DNA of 64,000 bases from Labyrinthula sp. Ha (taxonomy: Eukaryota; Sar; Bigyra; Labyrinthulida; Labyrinthulaceae): assembly GCA_015227615.1 (NCBI GenBank), contig JAALGZ010000005.1, forward strand, positions 1,364,001 through 1,428,000. The letters run 5' to 3'. How positions within the stretch are numbered: position 1 is the stretch's first letter; the number at the start of each line of letters is the position of its first letter. The notes beneath the pieces are model-generated. The model made no database searches. It worked only from the letters and a program-made list of their open reading frames with translations, and was not told where the DNA came from. Shown piece by piece: positions 1-11,700 of this stretch. The position numbers and the translations under genes are program-made.

Positions 1-1640
1 GTGAAAAACTTGGAATTTTGTGACCACTGCGCTATTGAGCCAAGATTTTGCATAAATTCTGTACACTGTGTATTTGAAAGTATCTTGCGGCAAGTAAGAG
101 TATAGGAGGGACTTGGTTTATTTGAATCTCGAGCTAAGACGTCTCAATCATGATTAGTCAGAGCAATTACTCAAGAATATAATTTCTCATACTTGATCAG
201 ACTCAGCAATGCGAAAAATGGCGATTTCCCATAGACCAAATTTAGAGGGGATTGAGAACAAAGAAAAGTTAGCTGAATAGTACCAATCAAATGGTAGAAG
301 TTAAAACTTAATGCTGAAATACGTTCTTCTGTATATTCTGTGAAATTAAACCAGCCTCTGTTTTTAATCAAACTTTATCTTTCAAGCATTGGTTGACGTA
401 CGCATTCAAAAATGGTCCCAATTACTCGGGCCTCGATGAAGATGATGAGTTTATGTTTTTCATATATTGAACACACATACGTTCAAGTATTTGTAAAGAG
501 TATTAAGCACAAGTTTGATTCAAAAGATTTAAAGTGTTAAAACCATTAATTTAAAATACCGAAATTGAGAAGATGTAGACTTGTGTTGAAATTAAAATTT
601 GAAACTTAAGTGTTTTGCACATAACAAAATAAAATTTGGTGCTATATGATAAGTTGTTCTTAAATTGCTTACTTAAAAAAACAAGATTCATTGATTTCCT
701 CCTTTGTTCAAAAGATGTATCTTCCCCACTCTCCTGTTCTTCTGAAAAATTGGAATTTTCTCAGATGACGATTTTGACAGATTTGTTGAAGTAGGATATA
801 AAATTATTTATCAATTTTGTTGTTTTTAATAGAAAAGTACCCAATTACCTCTTGAAAGCATTTTTACCATGCTTTTTAATAAATCCTAACTCCTTTTCCA
901 AGACTTGCTTTTTTAAAAAATCCAAGTGTTTATAAATCAGTGTCACTGGTTCCTTTTTGTTAACTAGTTTCTTAATTCTCAAATTATATTTTAGGGGAAA
1001 TCTCTGACCAATTCTGACTGAGGAAAGCTTGACTTTGGAGTCTAGAAAATGAATGTCGTTCAGGAAAATAAGCTCTTAACATATGCCGATTTTAAACCGG
1101 TAGCGAACTTGCTTCTGCTTTGAGAGAACAAAAAAATCAAAGTTCAACATTATTAGCACATAAAAATTTATAATAAAAACAAAAATAATATAAACTCGGA
1201 ACCACTGTCACATGTCTCTTCAGTTTTACTAGTATACCTTATCAGTGCTAACCTTAATGTTCTCTTATGTCCTTATCTCAAGTCGCTGTAACTTGAACTC
1301 CTTAAGTAAAGTTGTCTTTTATATTAATCCTAAGCATTAACGGGTATGTCAAAAGTATATTAATAACAATAACTATGACAGAGTTATTGTAGTGTATATC
1401 AAGTACTATGTTACATACGTTCTGTCCACACTTCCGGGCCTAGAAAAGGTTGCCAGAAAGTGGGAGAGAGACTTAGTAAGTTACAAAGTGTCTTGTTAAG
1501 AGAGGAAATTATGAAAAGTTAAGATTCTGAATAAAAGTTGAAAATATTCGAAAACCTTTTTTGTTGTTTTTTCCGGTTTAAATGTTATTGTCTTTAAGTT
1601 AAATTATAAACATTACGAGCTTCCATATGTTCCTTCCAAG
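1..1640. other. Non-coding flank upstream of CSN2
   Basis: No gene is recognisable here. The longest open stretches are under 70 codons and resemble no family I know. The last 150 bases contain CCGG-centred motifs (near 1092 and 1573) and T-rich tracts that may belong to the CSN2 promoter, but nothing firmer can be said. Confidence 0.5.
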
Positions 1641-1745
1641 GTCTTGTATCACCCAGAAGCTTCATTTTATCATGAAATGGCATTACTATGTTCCTTGCAA
1701 ACATTTTTTACTTCAGATTTTGTACATTTGTCTCGCTGTCTTGGG

Positions 1746-3053
1746 ATGTCCAGTGAAGAAGACTTCGAGTATTCTGACAGTGAAATAGGGTCTGACCAGT
1801 CGGAGGAAGATATATTAAACGTTGAAAATAAGTTTTATGAAGCCGAATCCTTGATTTCAAAAAACTATGAAGAAGCAACACAAGTTTTCCGGTCAATTAT
1901 TAGAGAGTCTCCCTCCTCAAAGTGGACTGCAGCATCGTTAGCAAAGCTTTTTGCTATAAAATTGAAAAAGAAAATATTCGTCGAAGCCGAAGAAGATCTA
2001 TCTGCACTTTTCCTCTATCAATCACAAGTTCCCTTCATTGATTTTCAAAATGCCTTGAACTCGATGTTTCAAGAACTCTTACTTAGTCTCAAAACACCAC
2101 CCAGAAGCAAACAAATGTTTCTTGTAGATAAATTCTTGTCCCATCTTGCATCATTGAGGCTCTATGCTCAGTTGATTTCTCTCTCCCTTAAGCTCTGTAA
2201 AGTACTTGCGGAAGAACATGATTACTTATCTATGGAAAGATACACTACCAAAATAAAGGAAACAAGAGAAAAAGAAAATATTAAGTTAAGTGATGGCTCA
2301 CTACTGGAACTTGAATTTTATTGCTTGGAATGCTTGTATTCTCTCACGGGCTTTCAAAATAAAAACTATTTGAAAGATAAATGCTGTGATGTAATTTTCA
2401 AAGACTCAAAATCTGTCTCTAATCCGCGAATTATGAGCAAAGTATTTGAAATATATTCAACAATTCTGCTCGAAGAGGAAAACTTTCTTCTGGGATATGA
2501 TTTTTTGAGAAAAAGTCTTGCTAATTATGTTGAAATAGGAAGCCAAAGAGCTCAAGACGTTGGAGAAAAACTTGTCATTTATAGTTTGCTTTCAGAAACT
2601 GAAATAAATCCTTTTTCTATTGAAGAAGTGAAATCTTTAAAGGGGAAAATGAGTTCTTTGAGAGAACTGCGAGAAGCGTTTGATTCGCTGGAGTATGGGC
2701 GGTTTTTGAACTTAGTTTCAGATGAAATATTCTTATATCAGCAAGTAAAAAAAACTATGCAAAAAAAAGTTATTATTGAAAATTATGGTAAGCAAAGCGA
2801 AATAAATCTTCGCTCCCTTGGTATTTTTCTTAAAGAAAACATTTCAACTGTTGAAGCATTGTTGAAAGAACTGGTTTCCCAAAACAAATTAAGTGGAGCT
2901 TTTGATCATGCTCAGAATTTATTCATCCAGGTAAAAAAGTCAGATCAGATATTGGAAGAAAGAGAAAAAAAGCTCACAAATATTTACCAAACCTTTTTTG
3001 AAATTTTCGAGGATATGAAAGAAACCAAAATACAAAAGCTCATCTATAGTTAA
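1746..3053 (+). CDS. CSN2: COP9 signalosome complex subunit 2
   Basis: Subunit of the COP9 signalosome, which removes NEDD8 from cullins; CSN2 contacts the cullin-RBX1 end. The frame is open from 1644, but the methionine at 1746 is preferred because the protein then begins with the acidic CSN2 signature (MSSEEDFEYSDSE...) followed by a VENKFYEAESLI segment that matches the human VDLENQYYNSKAL block. This gives 435 residues against 443 in human. TPR-like helical repeats fill the N-terminal two thirds. The INPF motif after the helical region (EINPFSIEE, compare human GINPFDSQE) and a C-terminal PCI/winged-helix domain (about residues 280-400) separate it from the proteasome paralogue RPN6. No intron is visible. 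The stop lies 58 bp from that of the converging rhodanese gene. Confidence 0.93.
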   Translation: MSSEEDFEYSDSEIGSDQSEEDILNVENKFYEAESLISKNYEEATQVFRSIIRESPSSKWTAASLAKLFAIKLKKKIFVEAEEDLSALFLYQSQVPFIDFQNALNSMFQELLLSLKTPPRSKQMFLVDKFLSHLASLRLYAQLISLSLKLCKVLAEEHDYLSMERYTTKIKETREKENIKLSDGSLLELEFYCLECLYSLTGFQNKNYLKDKCCDVIFKDSKSVSNPRIMSKVFEIYSTILLEEENFLLGYDFLRKSLANYVEIGSQRAQDVGEKLVIYSLLSETEINPFSIEEVKSLKGKMSSLRELREAFDSLEYGRFLNLVSDEIFLYQQVKKTMQKKVIIENYGKQSEINLRSLGIFLKENISTVEALLKELVSQNKLSGAFDHAQNLFIQVKKSDQILEEREKKLTNIYQTFFEIFEDMKETKIQKLIYS

Positions 3054-3111
3054 CCCAAACCCTAACTTTTTGAGCAACTGGAAAAAAGTGTTTAATTTTT
3101 TACCTCTACAA

Positions 3112-3642
3112 CTAATATACCGAATCATATCCTTTAGGTAGGAGATCCCAAGTTTTACCATAAACATGAACTACAAATGAATCAAGTCAAAACACGTACC
3201 TGTTTTGGTTATATTTTCGTCTTTGTCAACAAGTTTCCCGCCAGCATGCGCCCAGGAAAGAACTGATCCTTTTAGGTTGTAGATCTTAGTACTTGGAAAT
3301 TTCCCTTCAGTTATTACTTTCTTCGCATATTCTCCCGATCTAAATTTAACTTGGCGACGGAGTTTACCTGTATCCAATTGTGCAATAGAAAACAAGCGAC
3401 GATGAAGGATCAAGTTTAAAATCTTTTTTCTCGTACTCTTTTTTGGTAATAGAACCTTTTATTCTAGATATAGATGTTTCAGCATCTTCTCGGACGTCAA
3501 CCAATACAAAGCTCTGATTTTCTTTCTGGAGAATTTCATCCGCGGTAATCTCCGGAACGCTTTTAAACCTAGGGGCAAACGCTTTGTACATTGTTTCTAT
3601 CAACTCTTTTTTATTTTCATCTGACATATCTAAAATCAACAT
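3112..3642 (-). CDS. Single-domain rhodanese-like sulfurtransferase, two mini-introns
   Basis: Thiosulfate sulfurtransferase-type protein of 157 residues, encoded by three exons split by introns at 3340-3367 (28 nt) and 3171-3199 (29 nt). Splicing joins FYCTIGYR to SGEYAKKV and rebuilds the rhodanese active-site loop CTIGYRS with catalytic Cys87; the second splice joins ...ITKT to VHVYGKTWDLLPKGYDSVY, a C-terminus typical of small rhodaneses. The DVRE motif near residue 49 is the other family landmark. Without splicing the protein stops in the active-site loop, so the introns are well supported. Start is at 3642 or at the second Met (3627). No clear targeting peptide is seen. It is divergent from the TPR-prefoldin gene, with about 96 bp between the first possible starts. 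The physiological substrate is unknown. Confidence 0.9.
3171..3199 (-). other. Spliceosomal mini-intron, 29 nt (rhodanese intron 2)
   Basis: Begins GTACGT and ends TGTAG. Removal joins KT to VHVYGKTWDLLPKGY, the expected C-terminal end of the family. Confidence 0.88.
3340..3367 (-). other. Spliceosomal mini-intron, 28 nt (rhodanese intron 1)
   Basis: Begins GTAAAC and ends TTTAG in the gene's direction. Removal restores the CTIGYRSGEYA active-site loop of rhodanese; retention gives an immediate stop. Confidence 0.9.
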
Positions 3643-3738
3643 GAAATATTATTTACTTTTTCCAGTTAAAACGTTGTACCCAAATGCAAAAACAGCTCGG
3701 AGAAATACAAACATTAGAAGTCTGCTTAGCCTGGAGTC

Positions 3739-4596
3739 ATGTCCAAAAAGGACAATTTCATATCTTTGCGAAATCATCCGTTTAAAAGACAACAAATGGA
3801 AAAAATAGAGGCTAAAAAACAAGAAGGAAATGATTTATACCGAGCACGGAAGTATGACGAGGCTATTGGAAAATATACTGAGGCGATTGATATGCTGAAG
3901 TCCTCAAACTCAACTCAATTGGGCGAAATATTACCAACATTGCTTGCAAACAGAGCGGCTGCTAAACTCTCCCTTAAGAGATACGATGGCGTTGTTGAAG
4001 ATGCAAAAGCGTGTCTGGACATTGATCCTGATAATATTAAGGCCATTATTCGGCTAGCATCTGCTTTAGAAGGTTTAAATAAGCTAGACGATGCTCTGGA
4101 TATCGTGGGAAAAGGAATGACACTTGCTAAGAAGCTACAGAAAAAGAGCAACGCAAGCAAGAAAAATTCAGGTGTTGCAGATTTCAAAAAAATTCAAAAT
4201 CGTCTACGCAACAAGATGAATGCAAACAGTGATAAAACGAGGAAGAAGGAACTTACTAAAGAGGATGCTGAGCAAGTTCAGAGGTTGCAAACAAGTCTAC
4301 AAGATACTCTTATAAGAGCTAACCGCGTTTCTAAAGAAAAAGGATACAAAGAGGATGAAGTTAAGCGCTGTGACTTGACCTTAGCTCAGTTGAAGGACGT
4401 ACCGGAAGCAACAAATACGTATTTAGGAGCAGGTCGCTTGTTTTTAAGAAAACCAAAGAAGGATATAGAAAACTTCCTAAAAAAGTCGAAGGAAACAAAT
4501 ATGAAGGATGTGGAGACCTTAACCAAACTTAAAGATCTGTTGGATAAAAAAGTAAGAACTGCAGAATCTAGTATTCGAGAAGTGGTAAAAGCATAA
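3739..4596 (+). CDS. TPR co-chaperone domain fused to prefoldin subunit 1
   Basis: A 285-residue two-part protein. Residues about 20-130 form three TPRs of the carboxylate-clamp class that bind the EEVD tails of Hsp70/Hsp90. The five clamp residues can be placed: K27 and N31 (KQEGN), N71 (LLANRAAAK), K101 and R105 (NIKAIIRLASAL), with spacing like HOP except for a longer first loop. After a basic linker, residues about 172-285 match prefoldin subunit 1 (beta type): L...DVPEATNTYLGAGRLFL aligns with human DETNMYEGVGRMFI, followed by the second coiled-coil helix ending KVRTAESSIREVV. Prefoldin hands unfolded actin and tubulin to CCT. Translation may start instead at Met20 (3796), exactly before the TPR domain. 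No intron is seen. Domain identities are firm; docking to Hsp70/90 is inference. Confidence 0.9.
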   Translation: MSKKDNFISLRNHPFKRQQMEKIEAKKQEGNDLYRARKYDEAIGKYTEAIDMLKSSNSTQLGEILPTLLANRAAAKLSLKRYDGVVEDAKACLDIDPDNIKAIIRLASALEGLNKLDDALDIVGKGMTLAKKLQKKSNASKKNSGVADFKKIQNRLRNKMNANSDKTRKKELTKEDAEQVQRLQTSLQDTLIRANRVSKEKGYKEDEVKRCDLTLAQLKDVPEATNTYLGAGRLFLRKPKKDIENFLKKSKETNMKDVETLTKLKDLLDKKVRTAESSIREVVKA

Positions 4597-7500
4597 TCCT
4601 CATTTGAAAAGGAAATTTTCACTTAATGTAGTTGTACAAGGTCGTCTTTTTTTTTGCATGGAACTACGTACAAGTTCAAAGCGACTGGAAATGTGTTCAT
4701 TTTTCCTTATTTTGGATTTAGCTTTTAGCCTTTAGGTGGTAAGCCATGTTTTCTCTTGTTTTTGTTTATTTTTCAAGAACAACATTCTTCAGCAGACAAG
4801 AAACTATTTTCCTTCCAGTTTTCTTGTATTACTGATTCGCTATTCTGACTTAGGTTAATTCATCATCCATTCAACAGAACATAGTTCTTAAAAGTTGGTG
4901 CCGAGATTATCCTTAGAATTACAGGATCGTGAAAGTTTTGACGTTAAGTCAAACAAATCTCCTTTTGCTGGTAATGGATATTGTTATGTCGACTTGCGAC
5001 TCTAAGGTATTAGCAGCTAGGTCCTGGGTTAAGCACACCGACCCATTCAAGAATGCAATATTATAAGTATAAAGCTTGTTATAGCTCTATTGTTAGAGAA
5101 GAATGTGTCTTTGTGTGCTAGCTGCTTTTATAATCATCATTAAATGTTATCAATAAGTTTTGTTAACCCTAGATGCTGTTAGTATGGCTTAAAGAGCAGC
5201 GCAGTATCAAGTCCAAAAGAGAGCTATGAAACGCCTGGACAGGTTTTCGCACAAAACGATTTTGTTCAATAAGAAACGCTGTGAACCTAAGTTTGATCTT
5301 TGTTGTGTATCAGAGATAGCCACAGTACTGCGCTGTCTTGTGACAATTTAAGTAAATTATATAGAGAGAGAAGTATGAGGTTAGATGCCCCCATGATTAT
5401 ATTGGGCAGTAACATATATAATAATTAAGTATTCCAACCACATTAGAACTACCTGAAGTGAAATGAGACACCATGAGTTCTCCATGCGAAAATACCCATG
5501 GAGTGGAGACCAAAATAAGAAAACACAAGTTAGTAAACAAAACATAATAAACCATTCGTACAGGATTTAAAGCCTATTTCTAAATGGAATAGTTTAATCA
5601 ACTTACCCTAAAAGTCAACGTTATGTAAGTTAGCCTACTTATGACACAAATAACCAGTGCATAATTTCTTGGATTAAATAGTTTATCAATCTAGAGCAAG
5701 ATAACAAGCATAAAGGGCTTTCAGTCCTTAGTTGACTGCTTAATATTGGTTTACTCTACACAGATTCCATTTATCTCACCAGGAATTTCATTTTATACGA
5801 GCAATATTAACTTTATAATCTAGGCAGGAGCAAACAAAACTGCTAAGGTAGATAGCCGAGGGTAAAAATACCTGGACCAAGTATTAGTTGGTATCTCTCA
5901 GTAAGTAACATGACACGGATATCATGAAAAAATGAAAAATCATGCTCAGTGGCAATAAACTGCATAGAGCAAGATGGACATGATTGAAACTTGATATTTA
6001 CTTAGCCTGGCTATGTTGATTTTTTTTGTTTAAAGAGGTTTAGGATATCAAGGCCAATGTGCAGGCACGGAAGAGTGCTTCATATGTATTGTTTCATAAG
6101 CAGAATTATAGTAAAACAGTATTAGATATATGAGACTTTTTCTTCTTGGGCTCTTAACCTATTGAGGAAGGTTTTATATTTGTTCTTGCATTCATGTATT
6201 ATTTATGGTAGTATGAAGTTATAAAACAAGACTAACTCTCGCGCTACTATGGGAACTATTCTTGCAATAAATGACCCAGCATCAGCATGATCCAAAATTA
6301 GACTTTCTGTGTGTTCAAAACAACCTTCTAAGAAAATTATTAAACACTTTCTTCCCACAAAACTTGGTCATTATGTCTGACCAATTCCATACTGTAGGAA
6401 CATATTGCAACCCTGCTCCCATTCCCACACTTTCTTGTGCTAGATGCTCACATCTTGTGTCTAATTCATTCAAACAATGTAGCAAAACTTCACACTAATA
6501 TAATCTTAATTCTGGTTGGCTTTCTAGCATATTTGAAGCTTCAAATATACTTTAAGCGGTTTGAGAAATTGTACACAATATCTAGATCTCTTATTGAAAA
6601 ACTATTTCCGATATGCTCTGATTCAGTGGATGATGTACTAATAACAGAGTCAATTTTACTTAATCCATAGCAGTATAATACGGGAATAACTAGTTTTACT
6701 TTAACCTTTTTTCATCATCTCCATTGATGTACGAAATGTCTGTAGGGGTCTAAGCTATGCCTACTCTGTCTTTAATTGCTTAGTGTTGTAGCTTGTTATT
6801 TATAATTTTATACAGGAAATACAGCGATTTTTTTAATTCTTCTAGGCATAACTGGTTTAATATTTAGATATTCTGGGCAGAATATTGATAGATAAGCTCA
6901 TATCGAGTCTTCCATGAACCCTTATACAGATTATTAAGGCCTCAACCTACTGATACTTTTTCATTATGCGTGATTCATTTTTGGAATTCTTCGCGGAATC
7001 TTAGTTCAATGAAACTCTCAGTTTCGATCATGGAAGCTATCTCGGTTGCCACTGGAAATCAATCATTTTTTTGAACTTGTTGTAAATGTGCTGTATTTTT
7101 ACGCGTTGCCAAACACAAACTAACATAAATGTAAACAACCAAATAAAAAATAAACTTGAACACTTCATGTAACTAGTGTTCAAGCTCTTCTATCTCTATA
7201 TCGCAATGACTATAAGACAAATTTCCGGTATAAGTTAATACTATTAGTATCATTTTCTTTTTTTTTGATATGTTAATAAATATTTATAGTTTGACAATGG
7301 CTTAATTCCAGCTGAGGTTAGGTTTAGTGTGATTTTTTGTCTCATATGTTACAAATATTCCTCACTCTATGCGATGAGATACAATTCTTCCGAACATATG
7401 CGGTATATTATATTTTGTGATGACCACTCGGGTGTTTGATGAAAAATGATATATCCATTTTTTTGTAAATGTATGCGGCTGCTATGTCCAATATACATAA

Positions 7501-7900
7501 ACAGGTCTTTGACTGCATTCCAACTCACAAGACTAAACAAATGCATGGTGCCGATAGAGCTATAGGATAATATTATGGTAACTTTGCACGACAAGTTTTT
7601 TCATATTTGTTATCATTACTACACAGTTAGATTTTGACAGGACTTAATTGTTCGTGCTTCGGTTTACTTGAAACTATTGTGCCAACGTATATTCTTGGTA
7701 GTAGGTTCCCAGCATGGTATTATCTTAAATTTATCAGTAGTCTCTAGATTCTCAATGAGTTATATATGTGCCACATAGAAAGCTGCTGCGTTCTTTCTAC
7801 TGTTAGTCTACCAGAATTCTCATGAGGCAATAGTTTATATATTAATATTCTCAGATACAGAGAAACTTAGAAAATGAATATTCATATGTCGTCTTTTCCC
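4597..7900. other. Gene-empty AT-rich stretch
   Basis: No intact gene is recognisable. A perfect 10-bp inverted repeat (CAGCGCAGTA at 5197-5206, TACTGCGCTG at 5326-5335) flanks an open stretch of about 50 codons near 5190-5349. Short open frames at 6271-6670 and 7367-7594 match nothing I know. Confidence 0.5.
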
Positions 7901-7919
7901 ACTGATATTGCCGTCCTAC

Positions 7920-8760
7920 ATTATGCCCAAATTTGTAAAGGTATTACTAGATGATTTATGCGGTGTGTGTATTCCAAGATTTTCTGGTGATGATAAGTAT
8001 TGGCTTAATTCCTTGCATGGCTCCTTAATTTTTTTCTCGCTTAAAATTTTTGCTGATTCTTCATTGTCTTCTTGAAGGTAAAACAAATGTTATACCATAT
8101 GTTGAATTTCATTATGAGTCGTTGGCATCCTGGCAGAGGCAGTAAATTTTATAGTTTGAGGAATCAATGTTTCATAAGTTGCAATGATCTTTCCAATCTC
8201 ATCTAATTTAATGGTTCTTACACACACTGTCATGCTGTACTTGCTGTTAATACAAATAAAAGCTTTTAATTACTTATCTTGGACGAAGTACATTATTTTC
8301 CACATAGTTTGAAACCTATCTTCCTTTGCTAAACGTGAATTACCTCTATCACCAAATAGTTTATTATTGTGCACATATGGATCTTTATTGAGAACAAAGC
8401 TATGCATTGAATATCGTGCTTTCCTGAGAGCGAATTTATAATATAGATCTGACGCAATTTTCACAAAGGTTTTTTTGTTATTATTTTTGCTTGTTGATAG
8501 ATACGATACTTCCTTTTTAAAACGGTTGATGTTAAATACCCAGAACAGCTACGGCTGATGTGGTAGTTAAATCCAAAGTAGTTAATGTAATGAATAAGCT
8601 TCCGGATGGTGTCAAGACGTAAAATCTGCCATGAACAATCTTATTTACATGGCTCAAACTTCTCGCAAAAATTTTAACTATCTTTTCTAAAGGAAATCTC
8701 CCGAAAAACAATGAATGCATTATCGCAATATTATTGGCTTGAGTCCAATGTACCGTATAT
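7920..8760 (-). pseudogene. Decayed unidentified coding region (candidate)
   Basis: Several neighbouring minus-strand open stretches look like fragments of one broken gene: 8532-8720 (62 codons), 8270-8464 (64 codons, enriched in charged residues), and a 47-codon stretch starting at the ATG at 8233 with the sequence TIKLDEIGKIIATYETLIPQ in it, followed after a stop by another protein-like stretch. They are out of frame with one another and interrupted by stops. No family is recognised. Mini-introns of 28-29 nt do not obviously connect them, so decay is more likely than splicing. Confidence 0.25.
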
Positions 8761-11700
8761 ATCCACCAAATAAGTGGTCAAGCTATTTATATGAAAGTTA
8801 TGTTGTGGCTGTTCCCGCTTTTGTCATACCATGTTTTTCTGTGATTTAACTTCGTGTTAGAGGAACTGCCCAGTCTCTACCTCTCTGAAATATTACTTCA
8901 ACACATTCACATTGCGTAAGAGTATCTTTTTTCAAACCCTTGCGAACGGCCTATCCTATATCTCCTAATATAAATTCGCGTATTATGTTTTTTTTTCAAT
9001 TAAAACTTGAAGATATACAGTTTTTTTATTTCAAAGTAACATTAAATATTAAGAAATGTTGATATCTACTATCAGAGTATTCAATCTGGCTTCCTCTAAC
9101 GCTTCAGATAATAAACCTTAATTTTGTGGAAACATTGCACAAACGATGGCTATCTCCAGTTATATGAGTTGTACTATTCAAATCTATTATATCTTTCTGA
9201 TATTCTTGCTTGAATCTGCGAATTTCTTTGCCCTTCATGCTCTAGTCCCCTGGACAATGGGGTTCCGTTTTAAAATACTGAAGCTTAGCTCGTCTACTTA
9301 GCTTGTTTTGTTTTGACTGTTTTGTCATATTTCTTTTCTTGGTACGCCTGATTTTGAAAGCATAGGATGTTAGAAACTAGTAGTTTTCTATTTGAAATAT
9401 ATACTACCCTGGTTCCAGAAAACAAGATATCCATAACTACAATGTCCCAATTTATTATGAAGACCACAGCATTTTAAACAACGTTTTTCTTGTTCAAAGA
9501 TATCGGAGGTTGTAAGTTGCGTCTACTTGACACCAATCTTTATGCTCGGATTTTGAGGGGGGTTCTGTAGATCGGAAGCCCATATCAGTGACCAGCTTCA
9601 AGAGGTAAGATAACATCTTGTTTAAAATCTCGGTATTATAGAAATTTTCTTGAAATTTGTGATGTGATCAAGAAGGTTGTAGATAAGAGGTGCGAGCATT
9701 GATTTCCTACCTATTACTCATTGTAGCTAAAACTGATCAAATATTTTCATACGAGTGCTTATTTATAAGTTTTGCCTCGATATCGGATCTTTGCAAGATA
9801 TATTTTAATCGTGATCCTTAACATTGGCTTAGTTTTTGTAATCAAGCTTGATGAAGTTTCAATTTCAAGTAAATATTCCGAGCTATAAAAAGCAAACTGG
9901 CCTAGTGATCGAGCCATTTACAAGAACAAACCAAACTTCTTTGTTTCCACCTGTAGAATTATCTTTGCTCCATAGATGTAATCTTTGTCTTCAAAACAAG
10001 ATATTATTACTTATGTATATTATAAATACGGGTTTTATCGAAACTTTACCAAATCAAAAGCAGTATTGTTTGAAGTTAAGCATAGCGCTCTATGAAATTT
10101 ATATTACTAACAGTATATTATGTAGCTTCGGCAATGACATATTTGGTAACATGATAAAAATTTCACTTTCTTTGCATTAACCAGTTGCATGGGATTGCAA
10201 ATAAACATATAACGAAAAATTATTGTTTCCATGACAAGCACATAGTAATTTTCAATAATCTTGAAGGATAACACAATGGGTTCCCAACCCATATAGACGT
10301 CACACTTCTTCTTTATCCTTCATATATATTCTTATGAATCTTATCTATTGATTGAATATTTTTTATATGAGTGGCACTCGTTCTGTTCCATATAGTTTAC
10401 GGGGACAGAAGTTGGTTATAGCTTTCGGATATGATCACGGATAATTAAAATATTTGAAACCAAAGCGTTATACCCCGTGAGTATCACTAACATTAACTCA
10501 AATAATTTAAAGGACAAGAATACAGTATTTGTAGGTCTTACTACTTGAAGACTTCCGAAAAAGTTGGATAAGATACTGTTCATGCAAAAGATTCTGTAAA
10601 ATGGATATTGGGTTAAATATTTGTCTCAAGTAACTATCCTTCGTTTCCAGGTAATACTACGATGTGTTCTATCTCGATACTAATTTACCTGTTTGAAACT
10701 CTTAGAGAATTAACCAAGTAAAGCAAGCTTAGTTTTCCTCCCCCATATTACCTTATTAGCCACAGGGAAATCAAGTGGTAGAGTTAAATAGGCACAATAG
10801 CCCTATCTTAACTACTCCCGCAATAAATAACCATACCACATTGTGTTTCCTAGAGAGACGTATTATGTGACAGCTTTGCGCAATAATTAGGAATAGTTGA
10901 GCACATTCTGAAGTATTCATAGAGTACATGGACTGGGTGATAGTGGAATCTTAAGGCTCACAGAAATGCTCTAAGTGGTATAGAGGCTGTGTTATTTATG
11001 AACAACATGTGCTTGGGTTAGTTTCTTTTATTGAAAAATATAAGCACAGACGCTATGTCCGTAAAGTGTGGTCTTTTCCATAAAATGACTGTGATACTAC
11101 TAATATTTTTGGAAAGAACCACTAAATTCAAATGATTCAGAATAAATTCAGACATGGTCATTACGTGAAGTCAGACAATAATATAGATTTTTATGTGCAT
11201 AAGTAATAATGTTATTAAAACATAACATCTTATAGTTTTCTTTAATCCTAACGGAGTCCTATGAACAGATGTTTTATTCTGGATTAGGTTTGACAGTGTC
11301 TCTCAGATTTATTCAAGTAGTATCGTTGAGAGGTACTACATGGCTGGTTAATACTTGAATAGTAAAAACAGGAATTTTTGGAATGGAATATTGTACCAGA
11401 CAATTTTGCATGATCCAGGATACTATGTAAACTTTTTAAAGTGTTTAAACCGAGTTTGGTGCTCATGTCTAGTTAATTAGATGAAATAATATTTTTTTAA
11501 CTGTATGTTTGTGACAAAAGTCATCTTGTTGTTTAATTTTAACATTCTTGGCTAAGTGATTAAGCTTTGTTAAGAAGAGTTTAAGCAATTTATGATCTTA
11601 GCTCCTATAATGATATTATGGATCTTACTTTTAAATTAATTAAGGCCTCAGCGAACCGATATTTTCTTGTAGAGAAACTTTAGTTTCATTTACTCTGGAA

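Noticed and set aside
1644-1745. Upstream in-frame extension of CSN2
   Set aside because: The 34 extra residues are hydrophobic and unlike CSN2, whereas Met at 1746 begins the conserved acidic N-terminus.
4900-5070. BTB-like phrase VLAARSW near 5010
   Set aside because: Only a handful of residues fit, with stops on both sides; too short to call a relic.
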